Of a DNA stretch of 8,746 nucleotides, positions 1 through 6,802 are shown in pieces. A program made the position numbers and the translations under genes. Origin of the DNA: Oscillospiraceae bacterium (GTDB lineage: Bacteria > Bacillota_A > Clostridia > Oscillospirales > Oscillospiraceae). The notes beneath the pieces are model-generated. The model saw nothing but the letters and a program-made list of their open reading frames with translations. It did no database searches and was not told the origin of the DNA. Numbering within the stretch: position 1 is the stretch's first letter; every line of letters starts with the position of its first letter. Location: the NCBI GenBank assembly GCA_015068175.1, contig SVLA01000086.1, forward strand, positions 1-8,746. Reading direction: 5' to 3'.

Positions 1-1470
1 CATATCGGTGGTGAAGCCGATGTCGGTGGTGATGGCCTTGACCTTGTCGAACCAGGCGGTGGAATCGTCAGCCGGATCGTAGGAAGCCACAAACTTTTCC
101 AGGACGGTCTTGACGGTGGCCTTGTCGAACTTCTCGTCAAACACGGGGGCGGTCAGGTACTCGTCATAGAAGAAGCCCATGTAATCCTTGGCATCCTTCC
201 ACACGGCCAGATCCTTCCGGGGCTTTTTGCCGCCCCGGCCGATGGCCAAAATGGCGGTGGCGAAAGTGGGATCGGCGGCCAGTTTTGCGCCGAAATCGGG
301 GTCAAATTCCAGAGCCCACTCAGTCAGCAGGCCGTAGACCTCTTCGGCGGTCATGCGGCTGATGACATTCTTGGAAACATCCACCAGCTTTGCATAGTCA
401 AACAGAGAACCGGCGGGATTCAGCTTCTTGGGGCTGAACTTGAAATCGTCGGTGGGGGCATCGGGATTTGCCCGGCGCCAATCCTCGAAATTGGAGTTCA
501 GAACGGTCATGATGTATTCATAAACCGCCTTTACGGGGAAGCCTTCGGCCTTATAGAAGGTCAGCGCCAGCTCCGGATCCTTCCGCTTACTGAGCTTGCG
601 CTTGGAGGTGCCGTCCATTTTCATCAGCGGTCCGATGTGGACGTACTTGGGCAGCTTGAAGCCCAGGGCCTTAAACAACTGAATGTGGAAGGGCAGGGTA
701 GCCAGCCATTCGTCACCGCGGACCACGTGGGTGGTACGCATCAGTTCGTCGTCCACCGCGTGGGCAAAGTGATAGGTGGGGATGCCGTCGGACTTCAGCA
801 GCACATGATCGATGTCGTTTTCGGTGATGGTCAGCTTGCCTTTCACCAAATCGTCAAACTTGAACTGGTTTTCGATAGAACCTTCGCTGCGGAACCGCAG
901 GACCCAGGGATTGCCGGCGGCCAGTTGAGCCTGGATATCTTCCAGGGGACGGTCCCGCCAGGTGGCGTACTTGCCATAGTAACCGAAGTTCTCCTTGGCG
1001 GCTTCCTGCTGCTCCCGCATGGCAGCCAGCTCTTCTTCGGTGCAGAAGCAGGGGTAAGCCTTGCCTTCCAGCACCAACTGCTTGGCGAAGACATGATAGA
1101 TGGACGCGCGCTGGCGCTGACGGTAGGGGCCGTAGTGGCCGTTGTCGCCGTCGATGACGGCACCTTCGTCAAACTGGATGCCGTAATGCTTCAAGGTGTT
1201 GATCAGCACCTCCACGGCGCCGGGAACTTCCCGCTTGGCATCGGTGTCCTCCACCCGGAGGAACAGTACGCCGCCGGACTGGTGGGCCATCCGCTCGGCG
1301 GTCAGACCCATGACCAGGTTGCCCAGGTGGACGAAGCCGGTGGGGGAGGGGGCCATACGGGTGACGATGGCACCTTCGGAAAGGTCACGGTGGGGATAAC
1401 GGGCCTGCACATCGGCAGGTGTGTCGGTCACATGGGGGAACAGCAGTTCAGCCAATGCCTGATGATCCAT
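1..1470 (-). CDS. gltX: Glutamyl-tRNA synthetase, C-terminus cut by window edge
   Basis: Cytoplasmic class I aminoacyl-tRNA synthetase that charges tRNA-Glu (or tRNA-Glu/Gln in bacteria using the amidotransferase route). The minus strand is open from ATG at 1470 to the window edge (490 codons, no stop), so the C-terminal end is missing. The HIGH-type signature is PSPTGFVHLGN at residues 41-51 and the KMSKS-type loop is KLSKR at 292-296, both in the order and spacing of GluRS. About 33 residues precede the catalytic motif, longer than in E. coli GluRS but, as I recall, usual for a Clostridia subgroup of about 550 residues. The start is supported by AAAGAGGTAG (1477-1486) and a good promoter. 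The gene diverges from the membrane acyltransferase-like gene at 1609. The family call is certain. Whether it is discriminating or non-discriminating cannot be told from the sequence. Confidence 0.97.
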   Translation of the reverse strand, partial: MDHQALAELLFPHVTDTPADVQARYPHRDLSEGAIVTRMAPSPTGFVHLGNLVMGLTAERMAHQSGGVLFLRVEDTDAKREVPGAVEVLINTLKHYGIQFDEGAVIDGDNGHYGPYRQRQRASIYHVFAKQLVLEGKAYPCFCTEEELAAMREQQEAAKENFGYYGKYATWRDRPLEDIQAQLAAGNPWVLRFRSEGSIENQFKFDDLVKGKLTITENDIDHVLLKSDGIPTYHFAHAVDDELMRTTHVVRGDEWLATLPFHIQLFKALGFKLPKYVHIGPLMKMDGTSKRKLSKRKDPELALTFYKAEGFPVKAVYEYIMTVLNSNFEDWRRANPDAPTDDFKFSPKKLNPAGSLFDYAKLVDVSKNVISRMTAEEVYGLLTEWALEFDPDFGAKLAADPTFATAILAIGRGGKKPRKDLAVWKDAKDYMGFFYDEYLTAPVFDEKFDKATVKTVLEKFVASYDPADDSTAWFDKVKAITTDIGFTTDM

Positions 1471-1505
1471 AAAAATCTACCTCTTTTGTCTTAGTTTCTG
1501 GCAGA

Positions 1506-1534
1506 AGTATAGCACATGGACGGAAAGAAATCAA
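1506..1534 (-). promoter_or_regulatory. Sigma-A promoter of gltX
   Basis: On the minus strand, TTGATT (1529-1534) and TATACT (1506-1511) are separated by exactly 17 bp. The predicted transcript start is near 1499, giving a leader of about 29 nt that contains the AGAGGTAG ribosome binding site. No T-box or other riboregulator fits in so short a leader. Confidence 0.75.
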
Positions 1535-1573
1535 TTGGGAAGTTGATTTCCCGGGGGGCCTTTGAATTTTTTC

Positions 1574-1602
1574 TTGCCATTTTTGTCGAATCATGGTACA
1601 AT
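1574..1602 (+). promoter_or_regulatory. Sigma-A promoter of the acyltransferase-like membrane gene
   Basis: TTGCCA (1574-1579) and TACAAT (1597-1602) are separated by exactly 17 bp. The normal offset puts the transcript start at about 1608-1610, which is the ATG at 1609. The promoter lies inside the reading frame that is open from 1516, which argues against a start at 1516. It is back to back with the gltX promoter, about 40 bp away. Confidence 0.72.
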
Positions 1603-1608
1603 GCCAAC

Positions 1609-3033
1609 ATGGAAAGAAGAATTCATCTGTATGTCAACCGCAAAAGCGTGTGGACATGGCTGATGGCACTTTGCCTGGTTGGCTCGGCAGTGGCCCGCAT
1701 TGCGATCCCCTGTGTGAAAGGGACATGGGATCAGCTTGAAGTGTGGAGTCAAATCGTTCTGCCGGTTGCGGCCACCTTGCTGTATGTGATCATCGCCCTC
1801 GTTAACGGCAAAGAAATGTTCTATAAGACCGCGATCCCCGTGGCGCTGATGGCTGTGTACTCCGGTCTGTGGGTCTCCGCCAACGTGGAAAGCAAGATCA
1901 TCAGTTGGATGTTCTGGGTATGCCTGGTGTTCTTCTGCGTAGTTTATACTTATATCACCAGCGGCAGATTCCGTTGGGTCTGGCTGTTGTTCCCGCTGAT
2001 GCTGACCCCTCTGGCTGTGATCATTTACTATCACCGCGGCGCCATGGCTGACCCCAACTGGACCGATACCGTTCTGCTGGTTCTGCTGCCGGATATGCTG
2101 GCGCTGCTGGGCGGCTGCCTGCTGACCCTGGGTCTGCGGGTATCCAATGACGGCAAGTATCATCCCACCTGGGGCGACCGCATCGACGGCCGCAAGATCC
2201 GCACCCTGGCCCCCATGGCCCAGATCACGGCCTATTTCCAGGTGGAGCGCAACACCTGCTCCAATCTGTTCGAGGAATCCTTTGAGATCACCCACATCGA
2301 CCGTTACATCCGCCAGAAGCGCCGGGAAGGTCTGACGGACTTCGGCATTACCCATGTTCTGCTGGCGGCTTATGTCCGGGGCGTGGCCAAGTATCCTCAG
2401 CTCAATCGCTTTATCAACGGCCAGAAGGTCTACTCCCGCGGAGAGGACATCCAGTATTGCATGGTCATCAAGAAGGAGATGAGCGTGGATTCTCCCGATA
2501 CAGCCATCAAGGTCCACCTGAATCCCAAAGACACCGCGGTGGATGTCTATCACAAGCTGAACGCAGCCATCGAAAAAGTGAAGGCGACTCAGGAACTGGA
2601 CTCCAATCTGGACAGCCTGATCATGGCATTGAACCTGATCCCCAGCGTGGTGCTGAAATTCGTGGTTTGGCTGCTGAAGTTGCTGGATTATTTTGGGATG
2701 CTGCCCAAGTTCCTGCTGGAACTGAGTCCCTTCCATGGCAGTTTGTTCTTTACATCCATGGGCAGCCTGGGCATCCAGCCCATCTACCACCATCTGTATG
2801 ACTTCGGTAACCTGCCGGCCTTCGGCGCCTTCGGCTGCAAGCGCCGTGCCCTGGAGTTGCAGGAAGACGGTACCGTGGTGCAGCGCAAGTATGTGGACGT
2901 AAAGTTCGTCCTGGACGAGCGCATCTGCGACGGTTATTATTACGCCACCTTCTTCAAGTACTACCGCCGGCTGCTGCGGAATCCGGAAGTTCTGGACCTG
3001 CCGCCGGAAGTGGTGGAGCAGGATATTCCCTGA
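1609..3033 (+). CDS. Six-helix membrane protein with CAT/E2-type acyltransferase domain
   Basis: 474 residues. The N-terminal part has about six hydrophobic segments (near 14-34, 46-66, 74-92, 97-117, 122-142 and 152-176). From about 187 to 450 it resembles the catalytic domain of 2-oxo acid dehydrogenase E2 subunits and chloramphenicol acetyltransferase. The E2-like block around FTSMGSLGI is followed by the end motif DERICDG (436-442). In the family this motif is DHRxxDG or HHxxxDG with a catalytic His; here that position is Glu437, so ordinary CoA-acyl transfer is doubtful. There is no lipoyl or subunit-binding domain and no E1/E3 gene nearby, so it is not a normal dehydrogenase component. 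A hydrophobic insertion (about 345-372) may also contact the membrane. ATG 1609 was chosen because the promoter is immediately upstream and the basic, compact N-terminus (MERR) precedes the first helix. Neither 1516, 1609, GTG 1648 nor ATG 1663 has a Shine-Dalgarno. Substrate is unknown. The fold call is good; activity is uncertain. Confidence 0.85.
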   Translation: MERRIHLYVNRKSVWTWLMALCLVGSAVARIAIPCVKGTWDQLEVWSQIVLPVAATLLYVIIALVNGKEMFYKTAIPVALMAVYSGLWVSANVESKIISWMFWVCLVFFCVVYTYITSGRFRWVWLLFPLMLTPLAVIIYYHRGAMADPNWTDTVLLVLLPDMLALLGGCLLTLGLRVSNDGKYHPTWGDRIDGRKIRTLAPMAQITAYFQVERNTCSNLFEESFEITHIDRYIRQKRREGLTDFGITHVLLAAYVRGVAKYPQLNRFINGQKVYSRGEDIQYCMVIKKEMSVDSPDTAIKVHLNPKDTAVDVYHKLNAAIEKVKATQELDSNLDSLIMALNLIPSVVLKFVVWLLKLLDYFGMLPKFLLELSPFHGSLFFTSMGSLGIQPIYHHLYDFGNLPAFGAFGCKRRALELQEDGTVVQRKYVDVKFVLDERICDGYYYATFFKYYRRLLRNPEVLDLPPEVVEQDIP

Positions 3034-3038
3034 TGATC

Positions 3039-3069
3039 AAACCCCGGCATCGCAGGATGCCGGGGTTTT
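3039..3069 (+). terminator. Intrinsic terminator after the acyltransferase-like gene
   Basis: A perfect 13-bp stem pairs 3039-3051 with 3056-3068 around a GCAG loop, and the right arm runs into TTTT. It begins 6 nt after the TGA stop and isolates this gene from trpS. Confidence 0.9.
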
Positions 3070-3093
3070 CCCTGGGATGAAATATAAAAGTGC

Positions 3094-3122
3094 TTGCACA
3101 AGAGGGAATTGTGTGTTAAAAT
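3094..3122 (+). promoter_or_regulatory. Sigma-A promoter of trpS, extended -10
   Basis: TTGCAC (3094-3099) and TAAAAT (3117-3122) are separated by 17 bp. A TG at 3114-3115 forms an extended -10 that can compensate for the weak -35. The predicted start is near 3129, leaving a structured leader of roughly 118 nt before the trpS ATG. Confidence 0.68.
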
Positions 3123-3155
3123 GCCAGTAATTCGTTTGGGGAATTGCTGTTTACG

Positions 3156-3188
3156 GCGCCGAAGGCGCATACCTTCCCCCGGGGGAAG
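3156..3188. repeat. Tandem GC-rich hairpins in the trpS leader
   Basis: Two adjacent inverted repeats are visible: GCGCC-GAA-GGCGC (3156-3168) and the perfect palindrome CTTCCCCCGGGGGAAG (3173-3188). A GC-rich stretch with GATCGC and GCTGCGC follows to about 3205. A further imperfect inverted repeat (3125-3133 with 3141-3149, one G-U pair) straddles the predicted transcript start. The block is far more GC-rich than the AT-rich bases on either side and could be a degenerate REP-like element inserted in the leader. No T-box consensus, Trp-codon leader peptide or intrinsic terminator with a U tract is present. Whether it regulates trpS is unknown. Confidence 0.55.
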
Positions 3189-3247
3189 CGATCGCGGCTG
3201 CGCTGCTTAACAACAATTTATCCGATCATAACGAGAGGTGTACAATT

Positions 3248-4261
3248 ATGGAAGAAATCATTGCAAAAAAGAGAATGCTCTCCGGCATCAAGCCCTCCGG
3301 CGATTTGACCCTGGGCAGTTACCTGGGAGCCGTGAAGAATTGGGCGGAGCGGGCTGATCAATACGATTGCTTCTATTTTATGGCAGACCTGCACGCCATT
3401 ACCGTCCGGCAGAATCCGGCGGATCTGCGGCGGCGGACCTTGGAGCAGTTGGCCCAGTATATTGCCTGCGGCCTGGATCCGGAGAAGAACACCCTGTTCA
3501 TCCAGAGCCATGTGCATCAGCATGCGGAACTGGGTTGGATCCTGGATTGCTACAGCATGTTCGGCGAACTGAGCCGCATGACCCAGTTTAAGGATAAGTC
3601 CGCCAAGAATGCGGATAACATCAACGCCGGCCTCTTTACTTATCCCAGTCTCATGGCCGGTGACATCCTGCTGTACCAGCCGGATCTGGTGCCCGTGGGC
3701 GAGGATCAGAAACAGCATGTGGAATTGACCCACGTCATTGCCCGCCGCTTCAACGGAATCTATGGCGATGTGTTCAAGATCCCCGAGCCCTTCATCCCCA
3801 AGGTGGGCGCCCGGGTCATGAGCCTGACCAATCCCACGGCCAAAATGTCCAAGTCCGAAAATGAGGATACGGGCCGTGTCCTGCTGATGGATCCCCCGGA
3901 GGTGATCATGAAGCAGTTCAAGCGGGCCATTACCGACTCCGATACGGAGAATTGCGTCCGCTATGACAAGGAGAACAAGCCCGGCGTCAGCAACCTGATG
4001 ACCATTTATTCCGCCGTTACCGGTAAGAGCTTCGAGCAGATCGAGACCGAATTTGCCGGCTGCGGTTACGGCAAGTTCAAGCCTGCCGTGGGCGAGGCCG
4101 TGGTGGAGCATCTGCGGCCCATCCGTGAGGAGAGCCTGCGGCTGATGAAGGATAAGGCCTATCTGGAATCCGTCTACCGGGCCGGTGCCGAAAAGGCCGG
4201 CTATGTGGCCGAAAAGACCCTGCGGAAGGTCTACAAGAAGGTCGGCTTCGTTGCCAAGTAA
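3248..4261 (+). CDS. trpS: Tryptophanyl-tRNA synthetase
   Basis: Cytoplasmic class Ic aminoacyl-tRNA synthetase, acting as a homodimer, that activates tryptophan with ATP and loads it on tRNA-Trp. 337 residues, the usual bacterial length. The HIGH-type signature is PSGDLTLGSYLG (16-27), the family block GDILLYQPDLVPVGEDQKQH lies mid-protein, and the loop KMSKS is canonical at 199-203. ATG 3248 has GAGAGGTG (3233-3240) 7 nt upstream. The gene is monocistronic: it has its own promoter, a terminator in front and a hairpin directly after the TAA. Many Firmicutes trpS genes carry a T-box leader. This leader of about 118 nt lacks a recognisable one, so regulation here is probably different or constitutive. 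The function is certain. Confidence 0.98.
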   Translation: MEEIIAKKRMLSGIKPSGDLTLGSYLGAVKNWAERADQYDCFYFMADLHAITVRQNPADLRRRTLEQLAQYIACGLDPEKNTLFIQSHVHQHAELGWILDCYSMFGELSRMTQFKDKSAKNADNINAGLFTYPSLMAGDILLYQPDLVPVGEDQKQHVELTHVIARRFNGIYGDVFKIPEPFIPKVGARVMSLTNPTAKMSKSENEDTGRVLLMDPPEVIMKQFKRAITDSDTENCVRYDKENKPGVSNLMTIYSAVTGKSFEQIETEFAGCGYGKFKPAVGEAVVEHLRPIREESLRLMKDKAYLESVYRAGAEKAGYVAEKTLRKVYKKVGFVAK

Positions 4262-4266
4262 ACAGA

Positions 4267-4296
4267 AACAGCCTGCGGAAAGCTCCGCAGGCTGTT
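4267..4296. terminator. Bidirectional terminator between trpS and the lipoprotein gene
   Basis: A perfect 13-bp stem pairs 4267-4279 with 4284-4296 around an AAGC loop. It sits in the 41-bp gap between two convergent genes. The plus-strand tail (CGTTTGTT) and the minus-strand tail (TCTGTTTACTT) are both T-rich but interrupted, so each direction is probably moderate in strength. Confidence 0.82.
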
Positions 4297-4302
4297 CGTT
4301 TG

Positions 4303-6696
4303 TTATCCGTTGTATTCCACCGGTTCCACGGTGTAACCGGCTTCCCGAAGGGAATTGACCAGGCCCTCCTCCGCCAGGACATGGGCCAGACCCACGGCGT
4401 AGAATACCACATCGCCGCTTTCCAGGTACTCGATGGCGGTTTCCACCATGCCTTTGTCCCGGTCCCATTGCATGGCCTTCTGATACTCATTATAGAGCTT
4501 CAGTTCGTCTTCGGTCATTTCGCCGGGGGCGGTATTGATCATGGCGATCAGCGCCTCTTCATCACCGGCGCACCACATTTCATACATTTCCTGCAGCTCG
4601 GCGTAATACTCCAATCCGTGGATCATGGTGGCTTCGGCCAGCATATATTCGCTGAGTTCATCGGACCAGCCGGCATCCATAAGCATCTGATCCGTGGCGG
4701 ATTCCACTTCCAGGATGGTCTTGCCGTCGGCTTCGGCCATCAGCAGGAGCCGATAGTCCACGCCTTTGTCCGAGGCCAGGGAGTAATACTGTGTCGTGTA
4801 GAAATTGCTGATGGCGCTTGTCCACAGGGAGACTTTGGCGTAAGCCAGGGAGAACTGATAATTGCCGGTGGCCTTCATCAGCATCAGGGCCTTCCGGTAT
4901 ACCTCCTTGTCCGAAATGTGGGACTCGGTGGTACTGCCGTCGGTATAGACGTAGGCATTGGAGATCTCTTCCTGGAGTTCCTCGTCCTGCTGGCTCTGCT
5001 TTTCAAAAGCGCGGATATTGCACTCCACCGCCAGAGCGTCGGATGCGTTGTACGCGTCGTAGATCTCCTGGGGGAGATAACCCGTCCGGTCATCGCCCAC
5101 ATGAATGGTGCCCAACAGCCACATTTCCTGGCCGTCGGGGCCGGTCACATGATAAAACAGCGGTGTCGCGGGTTTTTCCGGCGCCGTATCCGGGGCGCTG
5201 GTGTCGTGGATGGATTCATAGGCGGTCATACTGCCCAGGCAGATCTGCTGATCCATCTGCCGGATGTTGCTGCATTTCTGTCCGTCGATGGTGTATGTAC
5301 CTTGATAATCCAGGCCCAAAGCGGTGGGCAGACCCAGATATTTATCCACAGCGATATAATATACGATCTTGTCTGCCTTATACTTGCTGGCCATGCCGGA
5401 GAGCAGCTCCGGGTCGTTGAATATCTCCTGGCAGATCTGGCTGTCGATCAGCTCGGCCAGCTCGTCGCTGCCGGTGAATTCATAGAACAGCAGGCTGCCC
5501 AGATCGGTGCAGGTGACATCCTCAAAATAGGACCAATCCAGCACATATTCCGTCAAGGAGTTGAAAATATAGTCGTTGATCAGTTCAGCATTGACGGACC
5601 GGTTGGCTTCCGGCAGGCCGCCGTTGGTGCTGACGGTGTATTTTCCGTTGATGAACAGCTCCTCCAGTTCCATATTCTGGGTCTTGTTGCTGTAGCCGTC
5701 GGAGATAAAGACATTGCTTTTGATCTTGGCCTGGACCTTGCTGCCGGTGCCGTAGGAGTCAAAAGCGGCGCTTTGGAGCATATACAAACCGGCGGCATCC
5801 ACGACGGTGGTGGTGGAGGTGGAGAAGGAGAGATGATCGTAGCCGTTGAGATAGCCGTAGATCTGTTCGATGAGCCGGGGGGCATCGGGGTTGCTGAAGG
5901 TCAGATAGTTCTTCAGATTGGTGGGCGCCTTGATCTCGCTGACGGTGGGGGCGGCGTAATCGATGGTCACGGCGGTGGTCACATCCACATTGCCGTAGCG
6001 GTAGACGGCGGTATATTCGATGCGCTGCATTTGTCCATCGGGGGTCAGTTGGGCAGTGGCGCTTCCGGAGACCCATTGGGCGTCCTCGGCCATGAGCCAG
6101 CTTTCCGGCCCGGTGCCGTCGGTGAAGAGGACAGTTACGGCATCCTCCGTTGTTTCAACGGTAAAGGCGCCGTACAGTTCGCTGTGGATGGGCACCACGG
6201 GAATATAGCGGGCGGTGAAATTTTCAGCGGTGATCTCGCAGGTGAAATCCTGACCGAAAACATTGGAATAGAGCATGCCGTCGGCAAAAAGTTCCGTGAT
6301 CTCAGTTTCGTAGGGGCCGTAGAGGGCGGTCTCATCCACCCGGGCCCGCAGCTGCTGGGTACCCAGACCCAGCCAGGTGATGCGCTGGGTGCTTTGGGCG
6401 GTGACGGTTTGGTTGCCCAGGTCCATGTCCCTGGAGGTGGTGACCGTCATGGACAGATCGGAGCTGTTCTGCAGAGCATCCATGGCCTGATGATAGGCCG
6501 CAGGGATCTGCGGCTCCGTGGGGGGAGGCGCGGTGGGATCCGTTTCCGTGGGGGCCGTCGGGTCTGTAAGCGGCGCGGTGGGGGCAGCCGTGGGTGCCTG
6601 AATCGTGGGATCGACCTCGTTTTCTATACAGCCGGCTAGGCCCAGAAGCAGGCTGACACAAAGCAAGATGGCGGTGATTTTGTACAGTTGGCGCAT
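4303..6696 (-). CDS. Lipoprotein with tandem LolA/LppX-like domains and a TraB/GumN/Tiki domain
   Basis: 797 residues, probably anchored on the outer face of the membrane. The signal peptide ends in the lipobox LAGC (Cys23), followed by a Thr/Pro-rich tether (about 31-65, TAPT-like repeats). Two long beta-rich regions follow (about 67-250 and 257-505). Each has a repeated 'ELFxxG' turn (135-140; 346-351) and the look of LolA/LppX-type lipoprotein folds; this is a judgement from pattern, not an alignment. A short Pro linker leads to a C-terminal TraB/GumN/PrgY/Tiki-like domain (about 511-797). Its two GxxH motifs are GTIH (529-532) and GLAH (769-772), with conserved acidic positions E558 (AVEC) and E663 (ILEVE). 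Some relatives are metalloproteases; others act in pheromone shutdown. ATG 6696 is fixed by AGGAGGAG (6701-6708) and the lipobox distance; upstream in-frame starts overlap the promoter. Substrate unknown. Confidence 0.88.
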   Translation of the reverse strand: MRQLYKITAILLCVSLLLGLAGCIENEVDPTIQAPTAAPTAPLTDPTAPTETDPTAPPPTEPQIPAAYHQAMDALQNSSDLSMTVTTSRDMDLGNQTVTAQSTQRITWLGLGTQQLRARVDETALYGPYETEITELFADGMLYSNVFGQDFTCEITAENFTARYIPVVPIHSELYGAFTVETTEDAVTVLFTDGTGPESWLMAEDAQWVSGSATAQLTPDGQMQRIEYTAVYRYGNVDVTTAVTIDYAAPTVSEIKAPTNLKNYLTFSNPDAPRLIEQIYGYLNGYDHLSFSTSTTTVVDAAGLYMLQSAAFDSYGTGSKVQAKIKSNVFISDGYSNKTQNMELEELFINGKYTVSTNGGLPEANRSVNAELINDYIFNSLTEYVLDWSYFEDVTCTDLGSLLFYEFTGSDELAELIDSQICQEIFNDPELLSGMASKYKADKIVYYIAVDKYLGLPTALGLDYQGTYTIDGQKCSNIRQMDQQICLGSMTAYESIHDTSAPDTAPEKPATPLFYHVTGPDGQEMWLLGTIHVGDDRTGYLPQEIYDAYNASDALAVECNIRAFEKQSQQDEELQEEISNAYVYTDGSTTESHISDKEVYRKALMLMKATGNYQFSLAYAKVSLWTSAISNFYTTQYYSLASDKGVDYRLLLMAEADGKTILEVESATDQMLMDAGWSDELSEYMLAEATMIHGLEYYAELQEMYEMWCAGDEEALIAMINTAPGEMTEDELKLYNEYQKAMQWDRDKGMVETAIEYLESGDVVFYAVGLAHVLAEEGLVNSLREAGYTVEPVEYNG

Positions 6697-6730
6697 AATG
6701 CTCCTCCTCTCATGTCTTTGTAACGACCAT

Positions 6731-6759
6731 ATTATACAGCCGCCGGATCCAAAAGTCAA
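6731..6759 (-). promoter_or_regulatory. Strong sigma-A promoter of the TraB-like lipoprotein gene
   Basis: TTGACT (6754-6759) and a perfect TATAAT (6731-6736) are separated by exactly 17 bp on the minus strand. The predicted start is near 6724, giving a leader of about 28 nt with an excellent AGGAGGAG site. The gene is therefore probably well expressed and transcribed separately from the CHAP gene upstream. Confidence 0.9.
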
Positions 6760-6761
6760 TA

Positions 6762-6791
6762 GAGCGCACGGCCAAAACAGGCTGTGCGCTC
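6762..6791 (-). terminator. Hairpin after the CHAP gene, weak terminator candidate
   Basis: A 12-bp stem with one mismatch pairs 6762-6773 with 6780-6791 around a 6-nt loop. On the minus strand it starts about 12 nt after the CHAP gene stop. The tail is TATTGACTTTT, a poor U tract that is at the same time the -35 region of the next promoter. It could be a weak terminator or a 3' end stabiliser. Confidence 0.5.
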
Positions 6792-6802
6792 AAAAAATAC
6801 AG

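Noticed and set aside
637..1494. Plus-strand open frame of 285 codons opposite gltX
   Set aside because: The minus frame encodes GluRS with both signature motifs; the plus frame is its low-information shadow.
1516..1608. Longer N-terminus for the acyltransferase-like protein, starting at ATG 1516
   Set aside because: No ribosome binding site lies before 1516, and the sigma-A promoter of the gene lies within this stretch, so these bases would not be transcribed from it.
1591..2793. Minus-strand open frame of 400 codons opposite the acyltransferase-like gene
   Set aside because: It has His/Gln/Asp-rich shadow composition, no membrane or domain pattern and no start signals. The plus frame has clear helices and an E2-type motif.
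3121..3210. A 29-codon leader peptide before trpS
   Set aside because: Its ATG overlaps the -10 box and lies before the predicted transcript start, it has no ribosome binding site and no Trp codons, so it does not look like an attenuator peptide.
3123..3247. T-box riboswitch for trpS
   Set aside because: The leader is about 118 nt and has no T-box consensus (AGGGUGGNACCGCG-like) and no terminator/antiterminator pair ending in a U tract.
3218..4468. Minus-strand open frame of 416 codons opposite trpS
   Set aside because: It is a shadow of trpS and of the next gene's end, runs through the bidirectional terminator, and has no recognisable domain or start signals.
4300..6639. Plus-strand open frame of 779 codons opposite the lipoprotein gene
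   Set aside because: It is antisense to a gene with lipobox, perfect promoter, ribosome binding site and TraB motifs. Its translation is Gly/His/Gln-rich without any domain, it lacks a promoter or Shine-Dalgarno, and it starts beyond the stop of the real gene. Long antisense frames are expected from the GC-biased codon use.
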